Of a stretch of 62,144 nucleotides of DNA, positions 50,790 through 58,721 are shown one piece after another. The notes below the pieces were generated by a model. That model made no database searches, was not told where the DNA came from, and saw nothing but the letters and a program-made list of their open reading frames with translations. Source of the DNA: an uncultured Pelagibacteraceae bacterium (GTDB lineage Bacteria; Pseudomonadota; Alphaproteobacteria; Pelagibacterales; Pelagibacteraceae). The position numbers and the translations under genes are program-made. How positions within the stretch are numbered: the stretch's first letter is position 1; the number at the start of each line of letters is the position of its first letter. Where the stretch lies: NCBI GenBank assembly GCA_902544985.1, contig CACCFV010000002.1, positions 81,177 through 143,320 on the forward strand, read 5' to 3'.

Positions 50790-51661
50790 ATCAAAAACTT
50801 ATAAGACAATATTTTATAAGCGAGCTTTGCGACAAGAAAGTTGTATGAATTAAAACCTTTAATAGGTGCTAATTCATTGATGTCAGCACCAACAATGTTT
50901 GAATTTTTTGCAGCAATCTTAATTATATTGAGTGTCTCATCCCATAATAATCCACCAGGTTCAGGAGTCCCAGTGGCTGGCATGATACTTGAGTCGAAAC
51001 CATCGACATCAAATGTTAAATAAACTGTCTTATTTTTTATAAGTTTTTTAAATTTTGTTAAATCCCACTTTGATTTATCTTTTGCCCAAAAAATATTTAT
51101 TCTTGATTTATTCTTTTTTAAAAATGGAATTTCACTCTCTGATATATTTCTGATTCCAAAAGATATTAATGATATATTTTTATGGTCTAAGCACCTTCTA
51201 ATTGCTGATGCATGAGAGAACTTTTCACCATTGTAACTATTTCTTAAATCAGCATGGGCATCGAAATGTAAGAGACAAATTTTTTGGTATTTTTTAACAA
51301 ATGGATAAATACATCCGGGTGTAATTGAATGTTCTCCCCCAAACGTGATTGGAAAAAGTCTTTTATCTAAAATTTCTTTATTTATATTTGACATTTTCTC
51401 GAGAGCCTTTTTGATATTTCTATGAATCTTAAAGGGCTTTAATGTTTTAATCCCAATTTTTTTATAAGGTTCACAATTTAGCTCTTCATCATATAATTCC
51501 ACTTGATGAGAAGCCTTTATAATTTCTTTAGGTCCATTTCTGGTGCCACCACCATAACTAACAGTTTTCTCAAGTCCAAATGGAACCACAACAACCTTTT
51601 CTTTGAAATTAAATTTATTGTCGACTCCTAAAAATCCATTTCTGTTTGATAAATATTTCAA
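50786..51661 (-). CDS. speB: Agmatinase-type ureohydrolase
   Basis: Binuclear manganese ureohydrolase. The 291 aa product has all metal motifs: TFGGEHSITPG, LLHFDAHADLRNSY and the agmatinase-like FDVDGFDSSIMPATGTPEPGG. It starts with TTG 3 bp after the DHS-like gene, without a clear ribosome binding site. The neighbours are an ornithine decarboxylase and a DHS homologue, so a polyamine role is likely. However, no arginine decarboxylase is in the window, and other guanidino substrates are possible. Confidence 0.85.
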   Translation of the reverse strand: MKYLSNRNGFLGVDNKFNFKEKVVVVPFGLEKTVSYGGGTRNGPKEIIKASHQVELYDEELNCEPYKKIGIKTLKPFKIHRNIKKALEKMSNINKEILDKRLFPITFGGEHSITPGCIYPFVKKYQKICLLHFDAHADLRNSYNGEKFSHASAIRRCLDHKNISLISFGIRNISESEIPFLKKNKSRINIFWAKDKSKWDLTKFKKLIKNKTVYLTFDVDGFDSSIMPATGTPEPGGLLWDETLNIIKIAAKNSNIVGADINELAPIKGFNSYNFLVAKLAYKILSYKFLI

Positions 51662-51664
51662 TTT

Positions 51665-52708
51665 TTACTCAAAAATTTTTGTGAATTTTTTCTTATCCCT
51701 ATTTTTCCACTCACCTCTGTGATAAGCGTCGCTAGCTATTAGGGGTAGTACACTAGTGGCTTCGGCAAATACCATTTGTTCTTTTGTGACATCAACTTTA
51801 CCCCATGAACTTGCTTCTTTTAATGTTGAACTACTGCATGCACCGTCTCTAGAGTCGGCTACTGTGATTTGCACCGCATATTTATGCATGTCAACTTCCT
51901 TGCCTAATAATTCAGCACAAATTACGGTGTCTTGAATAAAATTTTTTGGAACACCACCACCAATCATAAATAGACCTGATCCCTTCGAGCGTATTTTAAT
52001 TTCAGTCAATTCTCTAAATTCTCTTATAGAGTCAATTGTCATATGCTTTTTTGGATTTTTTTCTTGATGCATGACTAAACCAAATCCAGCGCTGGAGTCG
52101 GTGAAAGCTGGGCAAAAAATTGGAACATCATTATCATATGCTGTTTCAATCAAAGAGTCTTTTTTAATAGAATTTTTTTTTAAATATTTACCCATTTCTT
52201 TAATGAATTCTCTGGACGTATAGCTTCTAGGCTCCAAGGTATTTGCGATTTCACATATTTTTTTATCACAAATCTGTAACTCATCTTCGTCTATGTATGT
52301 GTCGTAAATTCTATCGATATAATTTTTTCTTAATTCAGTATCATCTTGGAATTGAGACCCTTGATAGTGTTTAAAACCAAGAGCTTCAAAAAAATCCATA
52401 TCAATTATTGAAGCGCCAGTCGCTACTATTGCATCAACCATATTATATTTAACTAAATCTTTATAAATATTCATACAACCGGCAGCAGATGTTGAACCTG
52501 CTAATGTTAAAAAAATTGTACATTCTTTGTCTTTCAACATTTCATTATAAATATTGGCTGCGTTTGCTGTTTCTCTTGAAACAAAAGACATTTTTTCCAT
52601 GGAAGAGATAATTTTTCTAGAATCGAAAGATGTAATATCAATATGCTCTACAGGTTTTTTTAAGAAATCTTTTTTACTGTTGTGACCAAGATTTTTATTT
52701 TCTGACAT
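51665..52708 (-). CDS. Deoxyhypusine synthase family protein, probable polyamine aminobutyltransferase
   Basis: The 347 aa product is a clear homologue of eukaryotic/archaeal deoxyhypusine synthase, which moves the aminobutyl group of spermidine with NAD. The catalytic lysine is kept as Lys304 in EASSWGKV, together with LAGSTSAAGCMNIYKDLV, VATGASIIDMDF and IGGGVPKNFIQD. Bacteria lack the eIF5A substrate, so another amine acceptor is likely, for example putrescine to give homospermidine; this is inference. Start and odc stop share one base (TAATG). Confidence 0.88.
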   Translation of the reverse strand: MSENKNLGHNSKKDFLKKPVEHIDITSFDSRKIISSMEKMSFVSRETANAANIYNEMLKDKECTIFLTLAGSTSAAGCMNIYKDLVKYNMVDAIVATGASIIDMDFFEALGFKHYQGSQFQDDTELRKNYIDRIYDTYIDEDELQICDKKICEIANTLEPRSYTSREFIKEMGKYLKKNSIKKDSLIETAYDNDVPIFCPAFTDSSAGFGLVMHQEKNPKKHMTIDSIREFRELTEIKIRSKGSGLFMIGGGVPKNFIQDTVICAELLGKEVDMHKYAVQITVADSRDGACSSSTLKEASSWGKVDVTKEQMVFAEATSVLPLIASDAYHRGEWKNRDKKKFTKIFE

Positions 52709-53892
52709 TAAGCAACTAGAGTAGCTTTGTCTGAATTCTTATCATACATAGACATTATTGGTTTATCCTCAACCTCATAAATCTCATTAGAGTAATAACC
52801 ATTAAATTGAGTTCTAAAAGTTAAACCATATGATCCTAATTGACCAAGTTCAATGTAATCATTTTCTTTAATATTATTTGGAAGTAGGAAAGGACCTTTC
52901 ATATAATCCATACTATCACATGTTGGTCCATAAAAATCAAATGCAGTCATTTTCTTTGAAATAATCTTACTTGAATTTTCTTTAATTAATTTTGATGGAA
53001 AAACTATATTAGGTGTCCCAGCATCAAAAAGTGTGCCGTAAGTTCCATCATTAATATAAAGTTTTTGTTTTTTTCTTAAATTAACTCTCACGATTGTTGA
53101 ACCACTTTCTGCAACCAAAGCTCTCCCAGGTTCACAAATTATTTGAGGTATATTCTTTAGATTTAAATTTTCTAAACTTCTTTTAATTTCCTCCATATAG
53201 CTTTCCAAAGATAGAGGCACAAGATCAGGATAAATTGTCGGGAAGCCTCCACCGATATTAATATAATCTGGAATTATTTTAGTTTTTTTAATTATATTTC
53301 CCACTTCATTAATTCCTTTAGAGTATGAAATTGGGTGCATACATTGGGAACCAACATGAAAACTCAAGCCAATTTTTTTTGAATGAAGTTTTGCAAGTCT
53401 TAACAGTCCTGAAGCTTCAGAATTCAAAGCACCAAATTTTTTTGATAAATCTATTTCAGCATGCTCATTGGAAACAGCAACTCTAATAAATAATTCTAAA
53501 TCTTTAGCATTACCTGTCGTTTCAATAATCTTAATTAATTCGTCTTTAGTATCTAATGCGAAGGTTTTTATTCCAAAATTGTAATAAGCTTCCTTAATAC
53601 TTTCTCTACTTTTAACAGTATGCATAAAAGAACATTTAACAGATCTGTCAAATTTTCTTACAGCTTTTATTTCTTCTATGGATGCAACGTCGAACTGATT
53701 AATTCCACTTTTTATCAAAGTTCTTATTACTTCTGGATGAGGATTAGTTTTAACAGCATATAGTATTTCGCCTGGGAACTTATTCTGAAAGAATTTTGAT
53801 GCAGAAAGAATAGAATTCTTTCTTATACAATAGACAGGTTTTTCCGGTTTCAGTTGATTAACTAATTCTTCAACTGACTTAAATTTTTGCAT
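52708..53892 (-). CDS. Ornithine decarboxylase, PLP fold III (eukaryotic-type)
   Basis: Alanine-racemase-fold decarboxylase making putrescine from ornithine. With the ATG at 53892 it has 394 aa. It shows PLP Lys48 (LYAVKTNPHPEV), FHVGSQC, the phosphate-binding GGGFPTIYP, EPGRALVAESG, and Cys325 in YGPTCDSMD, the ODC dimer-partner cysteine. A TTG at 53922 would add ten residues, but a GGGGGG run 5-10 nt upstream of the inner ATG and the family N-terminus favour 53892. Lysine decarboxylation is a possible side activity. Confidence 0.9.
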   Translation of the reverse strand: MQKFKSVEELVNQLKPEKPVYCIRKNSILSASKFFQNKFPGEILYAVKTNPHPEVIRTLIKSGINQFDVASIEEIKAVRKFDRSVKCSFMHTVKSRESIKEAYYNFGIKTFALDTKDELIKIIETTGNAKDLELFIRVAVSNEHAEIDLSKKFGALNSEASGLLRLAKLHSKKIGLSFHVGSQCMHPISYSKGINEVGNIIKKTKIIPDYINIGGGFPTIYPDLVPLSLESYMEEIKRSLENLNLKNIPQIICEPGRALVAESGSTIVRVNLRKKQKLYINDGTYGTLFDAGTPNIVFPSKLIKENSSKIISKKMTAFDFYGPTCDSMDYMKGPFLLPNNIKENDYIELGQLGSYGLTFRTQFNGYYSNEIYEVEDKPIMSMYDKNSDKATLVA

Positions 53893-53966
53893 TTTAAATG
53901 CCCCCCAAAAAAAATTTAACAAAAAAAAAGTCTTTTATTTAAAAAAACTTTAATAATCGAGCAATT

Positions 53967-54012
53967 AATTCAATAGTTATTCAATGTAAAGCAAATAATG
54001 GCCTATTGAATT
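53967..54012. promoter_or_regulatory. Inverted-repeat candidate operator between odc and regA
   Basis: AATTCAATAG (53967-53976) and its exact reverse complement CTATTGAATT (54003-54012) are 26 bp apart. A third half site ATTCAAT lies at 53979-53985, 11 bp after the first, about one helical turn. The right arm overlaps the candidate -35 of regA. The binding protein is unknown. Confidence 0.45.
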
Positions 54013-54035
54013 GTTGAAAAAAATATCCATATACT
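54006..54035 (+). promoter_or_regulatory. Candidate promoter of regA, leaderless type
   Basis: TTGAAT (54006-54011) and TATACT (54030-54035) are 18 bp apart. Only four bases separate the -10 box from the ATG at 54040, so the RNA would begin at or next to the start codon. No ribosome binding site is present. Confidence 0.5.
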
Positions 54036-54039
54036 TTTC

Positions 54040-54603
54040 ATGAAAAACCAAGCTCCATTACAAAATCTAGCTGATTTTGACAATAAATCCTTATTAATAG
54101 TGGATGATGACAATCCTTTTAGGGAGAGATTAGCGAGAGCAATGGAAAAAAAGGGGTTTGAGGTCTTACAAGCTGAGAGTGTGCAAAAAGGTAAAGACAT
54201 GGTTAAAGTGAAAAAACCAGGTTTTGCGGTAGTTGACCTCAGGTTAAATGATGGAAATGGATTAGAGGTTGTAAAAGAAATTCAATCGTCAAATTCACTA
54301 AGTCGAATCATAATGCTAACTGGATATGGAAATATTCCAACTGCTGTAGCTGCAATCAAAGAGGGTGCTATTGACTATTTAGCTAAACCAGCAGATGCAG
54401 ACGATGTGGAAAAAGCATTATTAGCAGATCCATCAAAAAAAGCTGCACCACCTGAAAACCCAATGTCAGCAGATCGAGTTAAATGGGAACATATTCATAG
54501 AGTATTTGAATTATGCAATAGAAATGTTTCCGAGACTGCAAGAAGGCTTAAAATGCACAGAAGAACTCTTCAAAGAATACTGTCGAAAAGATCGCCTAAA
54601 TAA
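54040..54603 (+). CDS. regA: Response regulator RegA/PrrA/ActR family
   Basis: Redox-linked global regulator with a receiver domain and a Fis-type helix-turn-helix. The 187 aa product has the acidic pocket VDDD (residues 21-24), phospho-acceptor Asp66 in FAVVDLRLNDGNG, the TGYGNIPTAVAAIKEGA block, and the near-invariant RegA C-terminus (PPENPMSADRVKWEHI, NVSETARRLKMHRRTLQRIL). The partner kinase RegB is not in this window. The last 8 bp overlap the convergent bioY. Confidence 0.95.
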   Translation: MKNQAPLQNLADFDNKSLLIVDDDNPFRERLARAMEKKGFEVLQAESVQKGKDMVKVKKPGFAVVDLRLNDGNGLEVVKEIQSSNSLSRIIMLTGYGNIPTAVAAIKEGAIDYLAKPADADDVEKALLADPSKKAAPPENPMSADRVKWEHIHRVFELCNRNVSETARRLKMHRRTLQRILSKRSPK

Positions 54604-55147
54604 ATTTTCTAAATTTTATAATTTTTTTTGTTATTAAAGTAAGTAGACAAATTTTGAAAATTTCAGCAACTAAAAAAGGCAATACACCTAATTTTAAAAT
54701 AGGTTTATCCCAACCAATTAATGTACCTAGCCATAGAATACCTAGAATATAAATTGTTGAAACTGAAAATATTAATTTTAAAAAAATTAAAAAATAATTA
54801 TCATCATTTTTTACGAATGAGGCAAAAAAACACGCTGATAGAAAACCAATTAAATATCCCATTGTTGGACCTGTAAAATAAGCCAAACCAATTCCTCTTT
54901 CAGGAGAATTAGAAAATACTGGTAAACCCAATATACCTTCTAATAAGTATAAACTCACAGTGGTTAGAGCTATTTTATATCCAAAGCTAATACCTAAAAA
55001 TAAAACTATGAATGTTTGCATAGTCATTGGAACTGGATAAAAAGGTATCTTGATTTTGGCTGAAATTGTGAGAATTATTGAACCTATAAAGATAATCAAT
55101 AATGATTTTACAAGCTGGTTTTGAGTATTTTGCTTTATAAGTTCCAT
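54596..55147 (-). CDS. bioY: BioY-type biotin transporter (ECF S component)
   Basis: Membrane protein for biotin uptake, 183 aa with about six hydrophobic segments. Typical blocks are IPFYPVPMTMQTFIVLFLG, YLLEGILGLPVFS and YFTGPTMGYLIGFLSACFF. No ECF ATPase or T component is next to it; BioY alone can work in some bacteria. It is divergent from polA and suggests dependence on external biotin. Confidence 0.93.
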   Translation of the reverse strand: MELIKQNTQNQLVKSLLIIFIGSIILTISAKIKIPFYPVPMTMQTFIVLFLGISFGYKIALTTVSLYLLEGILGLPVFSNSPERGIGLAYFTGPTMGYLIGFLSACFFASFVKNDDNYFLIFLKLIFSVSTIYILGILWLGTLIGWDKPILKLGVLPFLVAEIFKICLLTLITKKIIKFRKFI

Positions 55148-55179
55148 AAAAAATAATACTCTTATTTTTATCTTTAATC

Positions 55180-55185
55180 TATATT
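55180..55185 (+). promoter_or_regulatory. Candidate -10 box of polA
   Basis: TATATT lies 8 bp before the polA ATG at 55194, giving a predicted start within a few bases of the ATG. No convincing -35 box is seen, so this is weak. Confidence 0.3.
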
Positions 55186-55193
55186 AAATTTTA

Positions 55194-57968
55194 ATGAATC
55201 AGATTCAAAAAACAGATCATTTTTATCTAATTGATGGATCAGGTTATATATTTAGAGCATATTATGCCTTACCACCATTAACTCGAAAAAGTGATGGATT
55301 ACCGACTGGAGCAGTAAGTGGTTTTTGCAGCATGTTGTTTAAACTTCTTGAAGACTCAAAATCAAATGAAAATCTACAGAAACCAACTCATTTTGCTGTT
55401 ATTTTTGACTCAGCGAGAAAGACTTTTAGAAATGAAATCTATAGTGATTACAAAGCTAATCGATCTGAGGCACCAGATGACTTAGCACCACAATTTGAAT
55501 ATATAAGAAAATCAGTTTTAGCCTTTAATTTACCCTCTGTTGAATTAGTTAATTATGAAGCAGATGATTTAATAGCAACTTATGTTGATCAGATTTTAAA
55601 AAAAGGAGCAAAGGTAACAATAGTTTCATCAGATAAAGATTTGATGCAATTGTATAGAAAAGATGTTCGTATTTTTGATCCAATGAAAAATAAGTTCATC
55701 TCTAATGAGGATGTAAAAAATAAATTTGGAGTAGATCCAGATAAAGTTATAGATGTTCAGGCTCTAGCTGGGGATAGCAGTGATAATGTTCCTGGCGTTC
55801 CTGGTATCGGTGTAAAAACTGCAGCAGAATTGATTAATAAGTATGGCGATTTAGAGACACTTTTAAAATCGGCAGATGAAATCAAACAAAATAAGAGAAG
55901 AGAGACTTTATTAAACAACAAAGATAAAGCTTTAATAAGTAAAAAATTAGTAACATTAAAGCACGATGCTCCAATTGAAATGAAACTCAATGATTTTGAA
56001 TTAAAAAGAATTGATAAAGATAAACTTTATAAATTTCTAAGAGAAATGGAGTTTAATAGGTTACTTAGCTCTGCCATTTCTGCTTATGGGGAACCAGATT
56101 TTAATGGTGAGAAAAAGGATGTTCAGATAAAGGATAAAAAAGTTGAAATTGATAAGAAAAATTATTTTTTAATAACAGAACACAGTAAAATTGATGCATG
56201 GATCAAGGAAGCTGAGGAAATAGGAGAAGTTGCAGTTGATACAGAAACAAATTCTTTAGATCCTCATCAAGCAGATTTAGTTGGAGTATCTTTGAGCTCT
56301 AAGATTGGAAAAGCTTGTTATATACCAATAGGACATAATTCAAAAAAATGCATTGATAAAGACATAGTGCTTAAAAAATTAAAACCTTTACTTGAAGATC
56401 CAAGTATCAAAAAAATAGGTCAGAACATTAAATTTGATTTTATTGTATTTTTCAATCACGGGATAACACTATCAGCTATGGAGGATACCATGCTCATGTC
56501 TTATGTGCTAGATGCTGGAAAAAATAGACACAATATGGATACGTTATCTGAAATTCATCTGAATCATAAAACAATAAAATTCAAAGAATTAGTTGGTTCT
56601 GGAAAGAAACAGATAAATTTTAGTGAAGTCGATTTAGAAAAAGCAAAAGATTATGCCGCTGAGGACGCTGACATAACTTATAGACTATATAAAAAATTCT
56701 ATAAAAGTTTGAAAGAAGAAAAAATGATTAATATTTATGAAATTTTTGAAAAGCCATTACTTAGAATTTTAGCTGATATGGAAATACAGGGTATTAAAGT
56801 TGATAAAAAGTTTCTCAAAACATTATCTACCAAATTTGAAAAAAAGATTGAAAAAATTCAGAAAGAAGTTTTTAAACTCTCCAAGAAAGAGTTTAATATT
56901 GCTTCTCCAAAACAACTAGGTGAAATTTTATATAATGATCTTAAGATTGCAGACTTAAAAAAAACTAAAAAGGGAAGCTTTGCAACAAGTGCCACAGTGT
57001 TAGAAGATCTTGCTTTTAAAGGTCATAAATTTCCACAATTAGTCTTAGACTGGCGGCAAGTTTCAAAACTAAAAAATACTTATTCAGACTCATTACCTGA
57101 ACATATTAATCCCGATACAAAAAAAGTTCATACTTCTTTTTTATTAGCAGCAACGACTACAGGACGATTAGCTTCAAGTGATCCTAACTTGCAAAATATT
57201 CCAATTAAATCAGAAGATGGCAAAGATATTCGTAAAGCTTTTGTTGCTGACAAGGATAATATTTTAATTTCAGCAGACTATAATCAAATTGAAATGAGAA
57301 TTTTAGCTGATTTGGCTGATGTTAAAGAATTAAAAAAAGCTTTTCAAAATAATGAGGATATACACTCTTTAACTGCTAGCCAAATTTTTAATATTGATAT
57401 TAATAAGGTGAATCAAGATCAAAGAAGAAAGGCTAAAGCCATAAACTTTGGAATAATTTATGGAATTTCGCAGTATGGATTAGCGAAGCAAATAAATGTC
57501 TCTAATTTTGAAGCGGAAGAGTTTCTAAATTCATATTTCTCAAAGTTCCCCGAAATAAAAGTTTATATGGATCGAACAATTAAATTTTGTAGAAAAAGTG
57601 GTTATGTAAGTAATATTTTTGGAAGAAGATCTCATTTTATAAATATAAATGATAAAAATTATAATGTAAGAAACTTTCAAGAACGTGCAGCAATTAATGC
57701 TCCAATACAAGGGTCGGCTGCTGAAATAATGAGATTAGCAATGATAAGAATTGATAAAAAATTAAAGGAGCAAAAACTCAATAAAACAAAGATGTTACTT
57801 CAAATCCATGATGAACTAATTTTTGAAAGTCCCAAAAATGAAGTAAAAAAAATATCCAAAGTGATAATTGAAGAAATGTCTAGCGTTGCTGAGAGTGATC
57901 AACATTCTTTCTCAATACCTCTTACAGTAGATTTAAACACCGGAGAAAATTGGGGTACATTACATTAA
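55194..57968 (+). CDS. polA: DNA polymerase I
   Basis: Repair and Okazaki-fragment polymerase, 924 aa. The 5'-3' exonuclease domain (LIDGSGYIFRAYYALPPLTR, YEADDLIATYV, DNVPGVPGIGVKTA) spans about the first 300 residues. The proofreading domain is kept (VDTETNSLDPHQAD, NIKFDF, and Exo III with Tyr/Asp in YAAEDADITYR). The polymerase has DYNQIEMRIL, the O helix RRKAKAINFGIIYG, and LQIHDELIFE. All three activities look intact despite genome streamlining. Confidence 0.98.
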   Translation: MNQIQKTDHFYLIDGSGYIFRAYYALPPLTRKSDGLPTGAVSGFCSMLFKLLEDSKSNENLQKPTHFAVIFDSARKTFRNEIYSDYKANRSEAPDDLAPQFEYIRKSVLAFNLPSVELVNYEADDLIATYVDQILKKGAKVTIVSSDKDLMQLYRKDVRIFDPMKNKFISNEDVKNKFGVDPDKVIDVQALAGDSSDNVPGVPGIGVKTAAELINKYGDLETLLKSADEIKQNKRRETLLNNKDKALISKKLVTLKHDAPIEMKLNDFELKRIDKDKLYKFLREMEFNRLLSSAISAYGEPDFNGEKKDVQIKDKKVEIDKKNYFLITEHSKIDAWIKEAEEIGEVAVDTETNSLDPHQADLVGVSLSSKIGKACYIPIGHNSKKCIDKDIVLKKLKPLLEDPSIKKIGQNIKFDFIVFFNHGITLSAMEDTMLMSYVLDAGKNRHNMDTLSEIHLNHKTIKFKELVGSGKKQINFSEVDLEKAKDYAAEDADITYRLYKKFYKSLKEEKMINIYEIFEKPLLRILADMEIQGIKVDKKFLKTLSTKFEKKIEKIQKEVFKLSKKEFNIASPKQLGEILYNDLKIADLKKTKKGSFATSATVLEDLAFKGHKFPQLVLDWRQVSKLKNTYSDSLPEHINPDTKKVHTSFLLAATTTGRLASSDPNLQNIPIKSEDGKDIRKAFVADKDNILISADYNQIEMRILADLADVKELKKAFQNNEDIHSLTASQIFNIDINKVNQDQRRKAKAINFGIIYGISQYGLAKQINVSNFEAEEFLNSYFSKFPEIKVYMDRTIKFCRKSGYVSNIFGRRSHFININDKNYNVRNFQERAAINAPIQGSAAEIMRLAMIRIDKKLKEQKLNKTKMLLQIHDELIFESPKNEVKKISKVIIEEMSSVAESDQHSFSIPLTVDLNTGENWGTLH

Positions 57969-58002
57969 TTTATTTGCCCAAATTAGAACAATTTAGTATT
58001 TT

Positions 58003-58008
58003 TATAAT
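58003..58008 (+). promoter_or_regulatory. -10 box of chvI, leaderless type
   Basis: A perfect TATAAT ends 5 bp before the chvI ATG at 58014. No good -35 box lies 16-18 bp upstream. The predicted RNA would start at about the ATG. Confidence 0.45.
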
Positions 58009-58013
58009 TAAGT

Positions 58014-58721
58014 ATGCAAAAACAAACAATTGCCTTAGTAGATGATGACAGAAATATTCTAACCAGTTTAAGTATTGCTCTTGAAAAAGAAGGGTTTAAA
58101 GTTCAGACTTACATTGATGGAGAGAGTGCATTAATTGGATTAACCAGGACACCGCCAGATCTAGCTATTGTTGATATAAAAATGCCAAAAATGGACGGTG
58201 AGGAATTGCTCAAGAAATTGAGAAAAAAAACCTCATTACCAGTTATTTTTTTGACTTCTAAAGATGATGAAATTGACGAATTACTAGGACTAAAATTAGG
58301 TGCTGATGATTTCGTAAAAAAATCAGGTGGTTTTTCAATTAAAGTTTTAATTGAAAGAATTAGAGTTCAACTAAGAAAAAAAGATTCCAAAGAAACTCTT
58401 GAAGAAAACAAAAGTATTATATCGCATGGAAAATTAAAACTTGATCCGTCCCAATTAGAGTGCGAATGGAATGGGAAACAATTGCCTGATAAATTGACTA
58501 CTACAGAATTTTTACTGGTAAAAGAGCTAGCCAAAAGACCAGGAATTATAAAAGAGAGAGCTCAATTAATGGATATAGCTTATAGAGAAGACACAGATAT
58601 TGAGGATAGAACAATTGATAGTCACGTTAAAAGAATCAGAAAAAAATTCAAAAAAGTTGATCCTGAATTTTCAGCTATAGAAACTAGATATGGAAGCGGA
58701 TATAGATGGAATGTTAGTTAA
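58014..58721 (+). CDS. chvI: Response regulator ChvI, OmpR family
   Basis: Receiver domain plus winged helix, 235 aa. It has the acidic DDDR (residues 10-13, VDDDRN), phospho-acceptor Asp54 in AIVDIKMPKMDGEE, LGADDFVKKSGGFSIKVLIERI with the conserved Lys region, and the C-terminal DRTIDSHVKRIRKKFK and RYGSGYRWN. The ChvI call rests on the KSGGFS-type segment, the adjacent ChvG-like kinase and nearby ahcY. Its stop shares one base with the chvG start. Confidence 0.88.
   Translation: MQKQTIALVDDDRNILTSLSIALEKEGFKVQTYIDGESALIGLTRTPPDLAIVDIKMPKMDGEELLKKLRKKTSLPVIFLTSKDDEIDELLGLKLGADDFVKKSGGFSIKVLIERIRVQLRKKDSKETLEENKSIISHGKLKLDPSQLECEWNGKQLPDKLTTTEFLLVKELAKRPGIIKERAQLMDIAYREDTDIEDRTIDSHVKRIRKKFKKVDPEFSAIETRYGSGYRWNVS

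Noticed and set aside
53893-53960. speF-type regulatory RNA before ornithine decarboxylase
   Set aside because: The leader is mostly A/T runs plus a GGGGGG near the ATG; I could not find the paired elements expected for a known leader class.
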